A stretch of DNA of 12,500 bases, taken from Halisarca cf. caerulea (Eukaryota > Porifera > Demospongiae > Chondrillida > Halisarcidae). Made by a program: the position numbers and the translations under genes. The stretch spans positions 6,071,992 through 6,084,491 of the forward strand of contig CAUJGJ010000185.1 in assembly GCA_963170055.1 (NCBI GenBank), read 5' to 3'. Below, in pieces: positions 1 to 9,966 of the stretch. How positions within the stretch are numbered: the stretch's first letter is position 1; every line of letters starts with the position of its first letter. The notes under the pieces were generated by a model, which made no database searches, had not been told where the DNA came from, and saw only the letters and a program-made list of their open reading frames with translations.

Positions 1-59
1 AGTTTGACTGGTGGGGATGAACTTAGCTGTTTTGTGTGCAATAGAATACATGTTTTGTG

Positions 60-205
60 TACGTGTGGTGTGACAGATATACGTATACGAAAGGTGTGGT
101 GTGTAAGGTGTATAGGAGAGGGTGTGGTGTGTACAGGTGTATGGGAGAGGGTGTGGTGTACAGGAGTATATGAAAGGGTGAGATGTATATGGTTGGGTGT
201 GATGT
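60..205. repeat. Degenerate GT/GA-rich minisatellite
   Basis: About four loose copies of a roughly 30-40-bp unit with the words GGTGTGGTGTGTA, CAGGTGTAT and GGGAGAGGG. It is part of the importin intron. The open frames on either strand here are low-complexity and look non-coding. Confidence 0.6.
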
Positions 206-972
206 GTGCAAGAAAGTTGCCACCATGAAAATGGCAGTCAACATCAATGAAAAAGAAAAGTCGCAGAAATGACAAATTTACTAGTCGGAAATCAGAATTA
301 TCTTAAAAGTGTCATGAATTACACTCTTATTGCTAGCGGGAGAAGGGGTAGAAAGGACTTTTTTGAGAGCTAAGATCTGATCATCTTGGTACTTTTGTCA
401 GCCATCAAGCAGTAACTGAATTTTGCATTTTGTCATTCTCTCTACCTTGTCTTGTTCTTTTGTGGAATTTACCTAGATTCAGCCTGAAATTCTTCTGCTA
501 TGCGTATTTTAGGTTTTGTTTACTGCAATTGGTTGGGATAGCAAGGTGGTACGTAGCTTGAGCCCCGAACATGCAGAGAGTGTCTGCTGTACTATTTTGC
601 ATGAAGATTGTTGCTTGACAAGTGGAAGACTTTATGTTTGCTAAGTTTTGTTAGTGCTGTAAACTTTAGGACCTAACATGATGTTTGTTAGCCTTTGTGA
701 GGATAGTGTATCTTGAAAAAGTGAAAAAATTGATATTATCGGCAAACAACATGAGTGGTACAGCTGGAAGAAATCATTATTGCTTTTGGGTAAATTTTAA
801 TCGAAAATGATTTAAACAAATTTATGTTACAAGTCAATGGTTCTTGCAAAGGTTAGACACATTGTTCACTAATAGCTTCCTATTTTGCCAATTTAGAGGT
901 ATATTTTCCTTTGTTCTAAGCCACCATTTTCTCCAATTATGTAACTGGTAACTTGCTTTTGGAGGATAGTGT
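206..972. other. Intronic sequence with no recognised feature
   Basis: AT-rich, non-repetitive, with stops in all frames. No importin-alpha motif, RNA gene or clear inverted repeat was seen. Confidence 0.6.
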
Positions 973-1020
973 AGGAGTAGGTGTGGTATGCACAGATGTA
1001 TAGGAGAGGGTGTGGTGGTT
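973..1020. repeat. Detached copy of the 5' GT/GA minisatellite unit
   Basis: AGGTGTGGTATGCACAGATG followed by TATAGGAGAGGGTGTGGT repeats the unit seen near 95-170. The 770 bp between the two sites lack it. Confidence 0.6.
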
Positions 1021-1031
1021 GGGTAGGTGCG

Positions 1032-1647
1032 TACGGTACAAGAAATAATAAAGTTGACGTAAAATAAGCGTAGCGTGCTTCTACGGATGCCCTTTTTACG
1101 GACCATTTTACGTGCCCGAATATTTTTTTTTCTTACGGAAGATTTACGGGCAGATAAATGGGTACACGCACATGAGTAGAAGTCTACAGGAGCAAAATCA
1201 ACATGAAGTGCAATTTCTTTTGAAATTTAAGCATTCAAATCAAGGTATCATCTTCTAAAGGAAAGGATGTCTCCCCAAATGTTTATCGTAAGCTCTTAGG
1301 CAAGTGCGTACGAGACTCGCAGTGAGTGTGAGACAGCCGTGAGAATGCCACACTGGCCTTAAGTAAGCATTTTCGAAACCTTTTTAAGATCGTCGAAGGA
1401 AATCAAAACGAAGGAGGAGAATTCTGCTACATTCTTCCACAAAAATGCTCACAGCTACATATCGAGGATGTTCGTACGCAGCCACCATTTTTATGTTGCG
1501 TCGTATAGTATTGTGCAACCGTAATTTTGTTGAATTCTTACAAAATGTGCTACGGGCGTAATTTTCAGCAACAATAAACGTTTTACGCCTGACATTGCGG
1601 GCGTAATTCGGCAGTCAAACGTCAACTTTATTATTTCTTGTACCGTA
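1032..1647. mobile_element. 616-bp non-autonomous DNA transposon (MITE-like)
   Basis: The ends are perfect 29-bp inverted repeats, 1032-1060 and 1619-1647, starting TACGGTACAAG and ending AAAGTTGACGT. The interior is non-coding. TTACG words recur near both ends (about 1095, 1107, 1132, 1143 on the left, ACGGGCG/TTACGCC near 1550-1585 on the right), as in subterminal transposase-binding motifs. TA lies at each outer edge, so a TA duplication with ends at CGGTACAAG is possible. The family is not recognised. The right edge abuts the GGTA array directly and the left flank is also GGTAGGTG. Confidence 0.8.
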
Positions 1648-2012
1648 GGTAGGTAGGTAGGTAGGTAGGTAGGTAGGTAGGTAGGTAGGTGGGTGGGTAG
1701 GTGGGTGGGTAGGTGGGTAGGTAGGTAGGTGGGTAGGTAGGTAGGTGGGTGGGTAGGTAGGTAGGTAGGTGGGTGGGTAGGTAGGTAGGTAGGTAGGTAG
1801 GTAGGTAGGTAGGTAGGTAGGTGGGTGGGTGGGTAGGTGGGTGGGTAGGTGGGTGGGTAGGTGGGTGGGTAGGTAGGTAGGTAGGTGGGTGGGTAGGTAG
1901 GTAGGTGGGTGGGTAGGTAGGTAGGTAGGTAGGTAGGTAGGTAGGTGGGTAGGTAGGTAGGTGGGTAGGTAGGTGGGTAGGTAGGTAGGTAGGTAGGTGG
2001 GTAGGTAGGTGG
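1645..2012. repeat. GGTA/GGTG tetranucleotide microsatellite
   Basis: About 90 units of GGTA interspersed with GGTG. Variants are grouped in runs (GTGGGTGGGTA repeated), showing local expansion after mutation. The minus-strand open frame through it (Tyr/His-Leu-Pro-Thr repeats) is a by-product of a 4-bp period without stops. Confidence 0.98.
1823..1841 (+). other. Predicted G-quadruplex motif in the GGTG-rich core
   Basis: Four runs of three G with loops T, T and TAGGT (GGGTGGGTGGGTAGGTGGG). More GGGTGGG pairs follow to about 1870. It lies on the sense strand, so it could also form in the pre-mRNA. Confidence 0.6.
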
Positions 2013-2166
2013 ATGTGGTGTATACTGCGTGTTTTGCTTGACTGGTCAGATTGTATTGAGCACATCTGCTACCTCGGGGATCTTCTCTGATTTAGAAGGG
2101 TTTTTTAGTTTTCATTTTTTCGTTTTTTTTAGTTTTCATTTGGACTTCCGGTGTGTAACACTTGTC

Positions 2167-2168
<2 letters not shown>

Positions 2169-2234
<66 letters not shown>
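2169..2234. repeat. (AT)n microsatellite
   Basis: About 33 uninterrupted AT units in the importin intron, after a T-rich stretch. Likely length-variable and DNA-unwinding. Confidence 0.98.
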
Positions 2235-2238
<4 letters not shown>

Positions 2239-2489
2239 ACATATAAAATAAGGATTTGAAGAAAAGTCTTATAATAGAAAATTTGTATAATAGTAATAGA
2301 GAAGTATGAATTTATGCAGGAATGAGTTATAGGAATTGTTTTCAAAACAATCATCCAGTTGCATTAAACAGTATGTTCAATGAATGTTCAGCTGTGCACT
2401 TACACTCCAATGCTTTGCAAGTGATTCAAGTGCGTGGGGTGGCAGCCCCCACGAGTTTTTAAATTGAATTCCTTGTTTGATTCACGTAG

Positions 2490-2576
2490 ATTCCTTTCCT
2501 GAGAACTCTAGCCTGGACTCTGTCAAACCTATGTCGCAACAAGGACCCGCCCCCTCCATTGGAAGCTGTCTATAGG
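2490..2576 (+). CDS. KPNA3/KPNA4: Importin alpha exon, part of ARM3
   Basis: 29 codons, beginning ATT CCT TTC CTG AGA ACT and ending VYR. It carries TLAWTLSNLCRNKDPPPP, the ARM3 helix with the Trp/Asn cargo-binding pair followed by the family-typical proline run. The acceptor is TTCACGTAG ending at 2489 and the donor is GTGAGT at 2577. The true preceding exon is not in the window. Confidence 0.93.
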
Positions 2577-3990
2577 GTGAGTGAGCGTGAGATGAGATTG
2601 TGTTTCTTGCCCAGCACAAGGAACAGATGTTTACTTCATTGTCTGTTAATTGATCTGAAGGTCTGTTTGCCATTGTTCACTTGCAGTATCCCATCTCTCT
2701 CCTCCGTCATGCTTGATCTTCTCTCTCTCTCTCTCTCTCTCTCTCCCTGTCTACTACCTCCACTCCCTCCTTTTCTTGCCCTCTCCACTCCCTCCTTCCT
2801 CCTTTCGTCCACTCCCTCCTTTCCTTCCTTCTTCCTCCCTCACCCTCTCTCTCCCTTCCTCCCTCCCTACCTTACCCATCATGCACAGTTGATCCCAGCT
2901 CTGGTACACCTTACCAAACATAGTGACCGTGAGGTGAAGACAGATGCTTGTTGGGCATTTGCTTTCATAGCTGACAGCACGCACAAGGCAGTCCAGCTAA
3001 TTGTGGATTCTGAGATCATTCCTTACATTGTGGGCCTCCTCAGCTCACAAGACACAAGAATCATTGTGAGTGACATCACTGCATAGCTTTGGTTGCCTTA
3101 TTGTGCATACTATAGGGTCACCTTACGGTAGTGTGTGTACTATAGGGTTGCCATACGGTAGTGTGTGTACTATAGGGTCGCCATACGGTAGTGTGTGTAC
3201 TATAGGGTCGCCTTACGGTAGTGTGTGTACTATAGGGTCGTCTTACGGTAGTGTGTGTACTGTAGGGTCGCCTTATGGTAGTGTGTGTACTATAGGGTCA
3301 CCTTATGGTAGTGTGTGTACTGTAGGGTCGCCTTACGGTAGTGTGTGTACTATAGGGTCGCCTTACGGTAGTGTGTGTACTATAGGGTCGCCTTATGGTA
3401 GTGTGTGTACTATAGGGTCGCCTTACGGTAGTGTGTGTACTGTAGGGTCGCCATACAGTAGTGTGTGTACTGTAGGGTCGCCTTACGGTAGTGTGTGTAC
3501 TATAGGGTCGCCTTACGGTAGTGTGTGTACTATAGGGTTGCCTTACGGTAGTGTGTGTACTATAGGGTCGCCTTACGGTAGTGTGTGTACTGTAGGGTCA
3601 CCTTACGGTAGTGTGTGTACTGTAGGGTCACCTTACGGTAGTGTGTGTACTATAGGGTCACCTTACGGTAGTGTGTGTACTATAGGGTTGCCTTACAGTA
3701 GTGTGTGTGTGTGTGTGTACTGTGTATTGTGTGGCCGTTAACTTTGCGAATTATTACTCTTCTGTGATTTGTGATCTTGTCATGGATGGACGTGCGAGTC
3801 CCCTAGATATGTATACTGTATATAAGATGCATCGCCAATCCATCTGCACACCTATGTGCGTATGTGGGTGTGTATCTAACCGAATATTCATGAATGAATT
3901 TCATGAATGTACGTAAACTCATTCACAAATTCCTGAAAATGAAGTACGTACCACAACACTAGCAGTGGTATGTTTACGTAAGTCCCTCTC

Positions 3991-4024
<34 letters not shown>

Positions 4025-6556
4025 CAGCTTCCATCATTAAGAGCCCTTGGTAGTGTTGTGGCTGGGTCTGATCTGCAAACTCAAGTGAGTGAAGTGATGG
4101 TGAGATTGTGAGATTAGTGGAGGTGATGGTGAGAGGAGTGGAGGTGATTGTGAGATAAGTGAAGTTGAGAGGAATGGGGAGAAGTGAAAGTGAGTAAACA
4201 ATAAATTGTTGTAATACAGTGCCAGTCAAAAGTAACGGAACGATTGTCACATGCACAAAAATGGCAGATTGTACCCCTTCGAAAAAAGTAATTAGAAATC
4301 GCCCCAGGGAGTATTTTTTAGCCCATTTAGTATCTTAAACTTGTCAACATAAGTTTTAAGCTATTAATAATTGTGTGTTCACCTTATTCCTCTTCTAAAG
4401 CTTGCAAAGGATTAGGAATAACTTTCAAGAATTGGTTTGTGATCGCGGTCGACATGGTGTTACAGACACAGGATCTTCTCCCGCAAAACTCTTCTTAACT
4501 CTTTCAAATTTGCTTCTAGAGACGACGACTAATAGGGCTACACCAGTGTTCCATCAGATGAAGATATGGAGATTGCACCGTCGAATCTAGAGCCTGAGTT
4601 TTGAGCGCAAAATTTCCGTCTAAATTAGTACAACGTGTGGTGACTTGCAGCGCTTGTTTTCTTAAATCTACGAGGGCTCTGGGTAAGTATTGGCTAATAT
4701 ACTATTTAAAATTACCCTAGCATAGTTCAGAGTCGTCGCTGGGTGCTATTCTTACCAACCTCCGACTCTACTTGTTGATTTTCGATCGCATACATATCCA
4801 AACCACCGCTGTGCTTTACAGCGGAAATAATGCAGTCCCACAGATATTCTTCCTACTTCATTCACTTTGCATGGGTTCTAAAGGTATTGCAGATTAGTTT
4901 TATCCCCCATTCGTCTTTGAAATTTACGTATAATGGCGATTTCTGTGGTCCAACTTTGATCCGCTTGGGGAAATTGTGGACCTCCCGTCGATGTCCAGCA
5001 CTAAATGGGGACATTTGCCGTGCTACTCGTTTGTACGGGCCTGATTCATTTGGAAAGCGTCTCACGTTTGACACAGTCGCCTTCTTTCCCGCGAACTTCT
5101 TCAATTCGGCACTAATTCCTGGTGCACTCGTAAAGCGCTTTGCTAAACTATTAGTCTCTACAAAGCAGCCTTTTTCTGGGCAAAATCAGTATCAATGATT
5201 GGAAGTTTTATCTCAATTGCAATCTTTTCAGCCATGCCCTAACGTTGAAATAATATCTTAGGCGTATGCATGGAGCAACGCACTTTATCAGCAATATTTC
5301 CATAGCTCTAGTTCAGCTCTCGTAACGTCCAAATTGTAGAACGTTTTAATTTGCTCCGTAAAGGCATGGCAGTCAAGGTTTGAAGGCCTAAAAGTTGCAG
5401 ATTCTCTGTCTAGGAAACCATTCTATCGTAAACAAAAGCTAAACTGTCGCAAAATTCGCCAGTAAGGAATTTATGAACAACTTTTTCAGGTCCCTTCTTG
5501 GCGCCATTTTTACGCACATGACAATCGTTCCATTACTTTTGACTGGCACTGTAGTGTTGTGTCTGTCTGGTACACATCATTTCATACTTTTTAGCAAAAT
5601 ATTTCGTTACCTCTCCTTGCTCAGCTCAGTATAACTCAACCCTTTGAACTGAAGTTTCATATGACTAGCGAGCACATTAAAAGCCTTATTACGCCATCGT
5701 CTGCTTTGCATAGTCAGAGTACATTTCTTCTTTACTTGAAGGTGAAATATTGCTAATTCTTAGGAAACCTTACGCAGCAAATGAACAAGGTGATGAAAAT
5801 GTGGAGATGTGCATATTTTTGCAAATGACAATAGAAATACGATTTTGTCCAAATCGTCATCTGATCGTTATACAATGATTTTACCATGACGATACTATGA
5901 AATGTACGATCGTAATATGATGGAACTTGATTACGATTACAATACGATATAGGAACTTATTTAGGACATGTACCGTACATACATACATATGTACATACAG
6001 TACATACGCAGCATCTCTACCAAGGCACTGTACCAGGCACTGTGGGCAGTAAGATTGACCCTTCTTGTGTAGGATTACAGCACCTGTGTACATGACTTCC
6101 TGTCGTCTTCTCGAATGTTTGTCGTCAACTGTTATTTTCCCCCTTTTATCATCACCTTGAGTTGTTGTTTACCCCCTTTTCATCATCACCATCAGCTGTT
6201 GTTTACCCCCTTTTATCATCACCATCAGTTATTGTTTACCCCCTTTTGGTCATCACCATCAGCCGTTGTTTACCTTCTTTTCGTCATCACCATCAGCTGT
6301 TGTTTACCTTCTTTTCGTCATCGCCATCAGCTGTTGTTTGTCATCTTGTAATAGGTGGTGCTGGACAGTGGATTCCTTCCTCCTTTAAGAAGCCTCCTTC
6401 TACATCAGAAGGAGAACATTGTTAGGGAGGCAGTGTGGGCCTTGTCCAATGTGACAGCTGGGAGCAAGAGCCAGGTACAGATGGTCATTGATGCAGACCT
6501 CATTCCTCTAGTTGTGGACATACTCAGAACGGTGAGTGTGTGTGTGTGTACGTATG

Positions 6557-6591
<35 letters not shown>

Positions 6592-6615
6592 CGCGTGTGC
6601 GTGTGTACGTATGTG

Positions 6616-6649
<34 letters not shown>

Positions 6650-7307
6650 GCGTGTGTACGTATGTGGTGTGTGTGTGTGTGTATATACGTGTGTGTGTAT
6701 GTTTGCGTGTTTGTGTGTGTGTGTGTATGTGTGTGTGTGCGTGTGTGTGTGTATGTGTGTGCGTGTGTGTGTATGTGTGTGCGTGTGTGTGTGTGTGTCT
6801 GTGTGTGTGTGTGTATGTGTGTGTGTGTGTGTGTGTGTATGTGTGTGTGTGTGTGTGTGTGTGCATTAAAATCAGTTGCTTCTGTCAAGTGCTGTTTGAT
6901 TTGGGAATCAAAATGAGTATGGAGATGTGGTTTTCACTCACTCATGAGCGGTAGAACCTCTATATTAAGGACACTTTGGGAAATGGAGGAAAATAATTGC
7001 TATATAGAGGTCTCACAAATGTCTTTGGCTATCAGACATTTCACTAACATGTCCACCTAACCTTTAATTGACTGCTTTGTTTATGATTGTGTGCCTTCCT
7101 GTAGAGGAGTTTCAAGACCCAAAAGGAAGCAGCTTGGGCGTTGTGTAACATGACAGCTGGGAATGAACCAGCCCACGTGAGTGCTCAACTATGGGATGGG
7201 TTTGATCTGTCACTCAATCAATTCTTTGATTGCTAATAGGTCCAATATCTGCTCAAGTGGAATGTAATACCACCCATGTGCGACCTCCTGGTATGCCAGG
7301 ACACAAA

Positions 7308-7376
<69 letters not shown>

Positions 7377-7734
7377 ATGCATGCATGTGTATGTATATAT
7401 GTGTCCACATTATCTTCCATATTTATGTGTGGTTTATTTTGCTTGAATGTGTGCATACATGTATGTACGCACCTCTATTATACGGAAGTTTTATCATATC
7501 AATGATATATATGTACGTACCTGTGTGTAAGTGTTTGTTTGCAAACTCCCCCTAGGAAAAAGATGTGGGTACTTTCTGATTATGGCAAATGTTCTAAAAT
7601 TGATGACAAAAGCGATGTAAACAGCCATGTTTGTACGCAATGGTATCTGTAGCAGGTGTACAGTTTCCTGTCAGCCAAAATGCAATGGTTTGAGGATACA
7701 AACGTATACATGCATAATCCTTTTGTGTGACAAT

Positions 7735-7778
<44 letters not shown>

Positions 7779-7796
7779 ATGTGTATGTGTGTGTGT

Positions 7797-7852
<56 letters not shown>

Positions 7853-9773
7853 GTGGGAGAGGCTGGGTGGATGAGTGTGTGTGATTATGTGTACAGTACA
7901 TGTGATTAACCAGCTACAATTCAGTTACATATAGAAGAACCACACTCCATCTAGCAACTTTACTCTTGATACAAGGGTTACACCCGTGTGATGAACTAGG
8001 GAAAAGCGGCCTGTTTACCTATATACCGTATGCGCTTTAATTTTCGCAGGGTGTATATTTCGCGGAATTTGATGTTTTAGCCATTTTAGCAGACGGCCAT
8101 GTTTTGCCATTACACAAGAGCCCGATCTAAACTTTCGCGGATGGCTTCCAATCCGTGAATACTGCAAATATTAAACCCCACGAAAATTAAAGCATAACGG
8201 TAGTTTTTGAATAATATCACTAAACTGCAATTAATGGTATACCTCCCTGCTATGATATTGCACACAATTCTTTGATATTGCAGTGATTGCAATGTCATCA
8301 CTATTGCAGTGTCATCACTTTTGTGAAACTTGGGCATAATGCTGTTTGTGTATGCAGTGAGGCCTTGCTTATCTGCTCACATTTGCCCTGGATGAAATTG
8401 TGGATATAGTGAGGGAATTAGATAAATGAGGGAGCAGTAGTATAGTGTACAGTAGGATTATTGCAGATTTGTTCCTGCAAAAACTACTGTGGAAGGTGAG
8501 GGAACTGGATGTCTGAGGTGCGGATGAGTGAGGTCCCACTGTATGGCCTCTTTCCATGGCAGTCGGATATCCAGTAGATTGGGTTTGGTCATTGTGTGTT
8601 CAGGATTGTGGTAAGGTCCAATTATTGCAGTGATTTCTTGTGCACGACTCACATTTGTTTAAAACGGATATCGTCCATCTGTATTCAACCTCTGTAGTCC
8701 AACACCTCTATAACCCAATATTCTCCCTAATCCGACCATCTTATTAATATATGCTTTGAAATAGTCACTTCATATTCTGATAACCTCCTATTCCAATTTT
8801 AAAAGGCCCTATTGAGCGTCAGATTAGAGAAGTTGCATTACATTTGAGTACAGTGGACCCCTCTAATCCAGACCCCTGAATTGCAGACACCCCTCTAATC
8901 CAGACCCCTGGATTGCAGACACCCCTCTAATCCAGACCCCTGAATTGCAGACACCCCTCTAATCCAGACCCCTGAATTGCAGACACCTCTCTAATGTGGA
9001 TGCAGGCCACTGGAACCAAGTGTTTCACTATAATAAACCGTAGTATACCTTCAACCCCTGAAATGAGTACACGTCAATAACCATGACAGTCCCTTCTTGT
9101 CCCAAGGTGTCTGGAATGGGAGGGTCCACTGCATTTGGTCAAGAAGGGTTGGGCGATAGATGTGCCCAGACAATCACACACCACTGCATTTGGTAAAGAA
9201 GGGCTGGGCGGTAGATGTGCTCAGACAGTCACACACAGAGGGATGTCTATTATGGTTTGTAATTGTTGCTGAACATTACTTTAATTATCACTTCTTAATT
9301 AATTAGGTTATTATGGTGCTGTTGGATGGAATTCAGAATATATTAAAGGTAACTGATTTGGCATTTGTATGTGTTCGTTTATTCACACGAAACATTTCAT
9401 CCCCACCTCAGCATGCTGGGACTGAAGAAGTTAAGACTATCATAGAAGAATGTGGAGGTGTGTTTATCGCCATTTTCGGCTACAAATGTTTTAATTAGTG
9501 TAAATTGAGTGGCCTGTACTAGTGCCATCTCTCCGAAGTCCTGTTTTGATTTGATGAAAGCACTTGTTTACAGAAGACCCCCTCTGTATAGTCAAATCAC
9601 ATAGTTCTGCCCCCACTCAACATGTAATTGAGTATACGCCTACCTGTGTGTTCCCACCAGGAGCCATGTAAACCATGCTAGCTTGTCGTCCATTTGTTGT
9701 GTGGACTGTGAACACTTGTATTGTTGTATTTATGGCTCCATCCCGGATTGCGTGTGCGCGTGCATGTATGTAT

Positions 9774-9833
<60 letters not shown>

Positions 9834-9904
9834 AAAGACAAAACTGACATGAATTGTTGTGAGGTTATTTGAGAGGGAATAAATGTTTGTCTGTGTAAGA
9901 TGAA

Positions 9905-9966
<62 letters not shown>

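Noticed and set aside
1631..2065. Minus-strand 144-aa open frame of Leu-Pro-Thr repeats
   Set aside because: It is the translation of the GGTA/GGTG array, in which no stop can occur; no unique domain and no splice context.
1..2489. An upstream importin exon (ARM2 or earlier)
   Set aside because: Looked for WALGNIAG-like and GVIPPL-like stretches before donors; none was found, so the previous exon is taken to lie outside the window.
2559..3086. Plus-strand 175-aa open frame treated as one exon
   Set aside because: It is two importin exons (ending 2576, starting 2889) bridged by a chance-open pyrimidine-rich intron with good splice sites at both edges.
3109..3708. CRISPR-like array with 30-bp repeats
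   Set aside because: The copies are directly adjacent with no unique spacers, in an intron of an animal gene.
3109..3708. T7-like promoter motif ACTATAGGG in each repeat
   Set aside because: Only the last part of the consensus matches and there is no phage context; it is a repeat-unit coincidence.
3070..3741. Plus-strand 223-aa open frame with GSPYGSVCTI decapeptides
   Set aside because: It comes from the exact 30-bp period in an intron; it starts in a different frame from the upstream exon, whose frame stops at 3084.
4830..5198. Plus-strand 122-aa open frame in the transposon
   Set aside because: The complementary strand carries recognisable Tc1 transposase segments; the plus frame has no family motif.
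6405..6888. Thr-His and Cys-Val repeat open frames on both strands, also near 7210-7900, 9617-9908 and 11113-11683
   Set aside because: These are translations of (GT)n arrays; only 6355-6531 and 11171-11355 are real coding parts in those regions.
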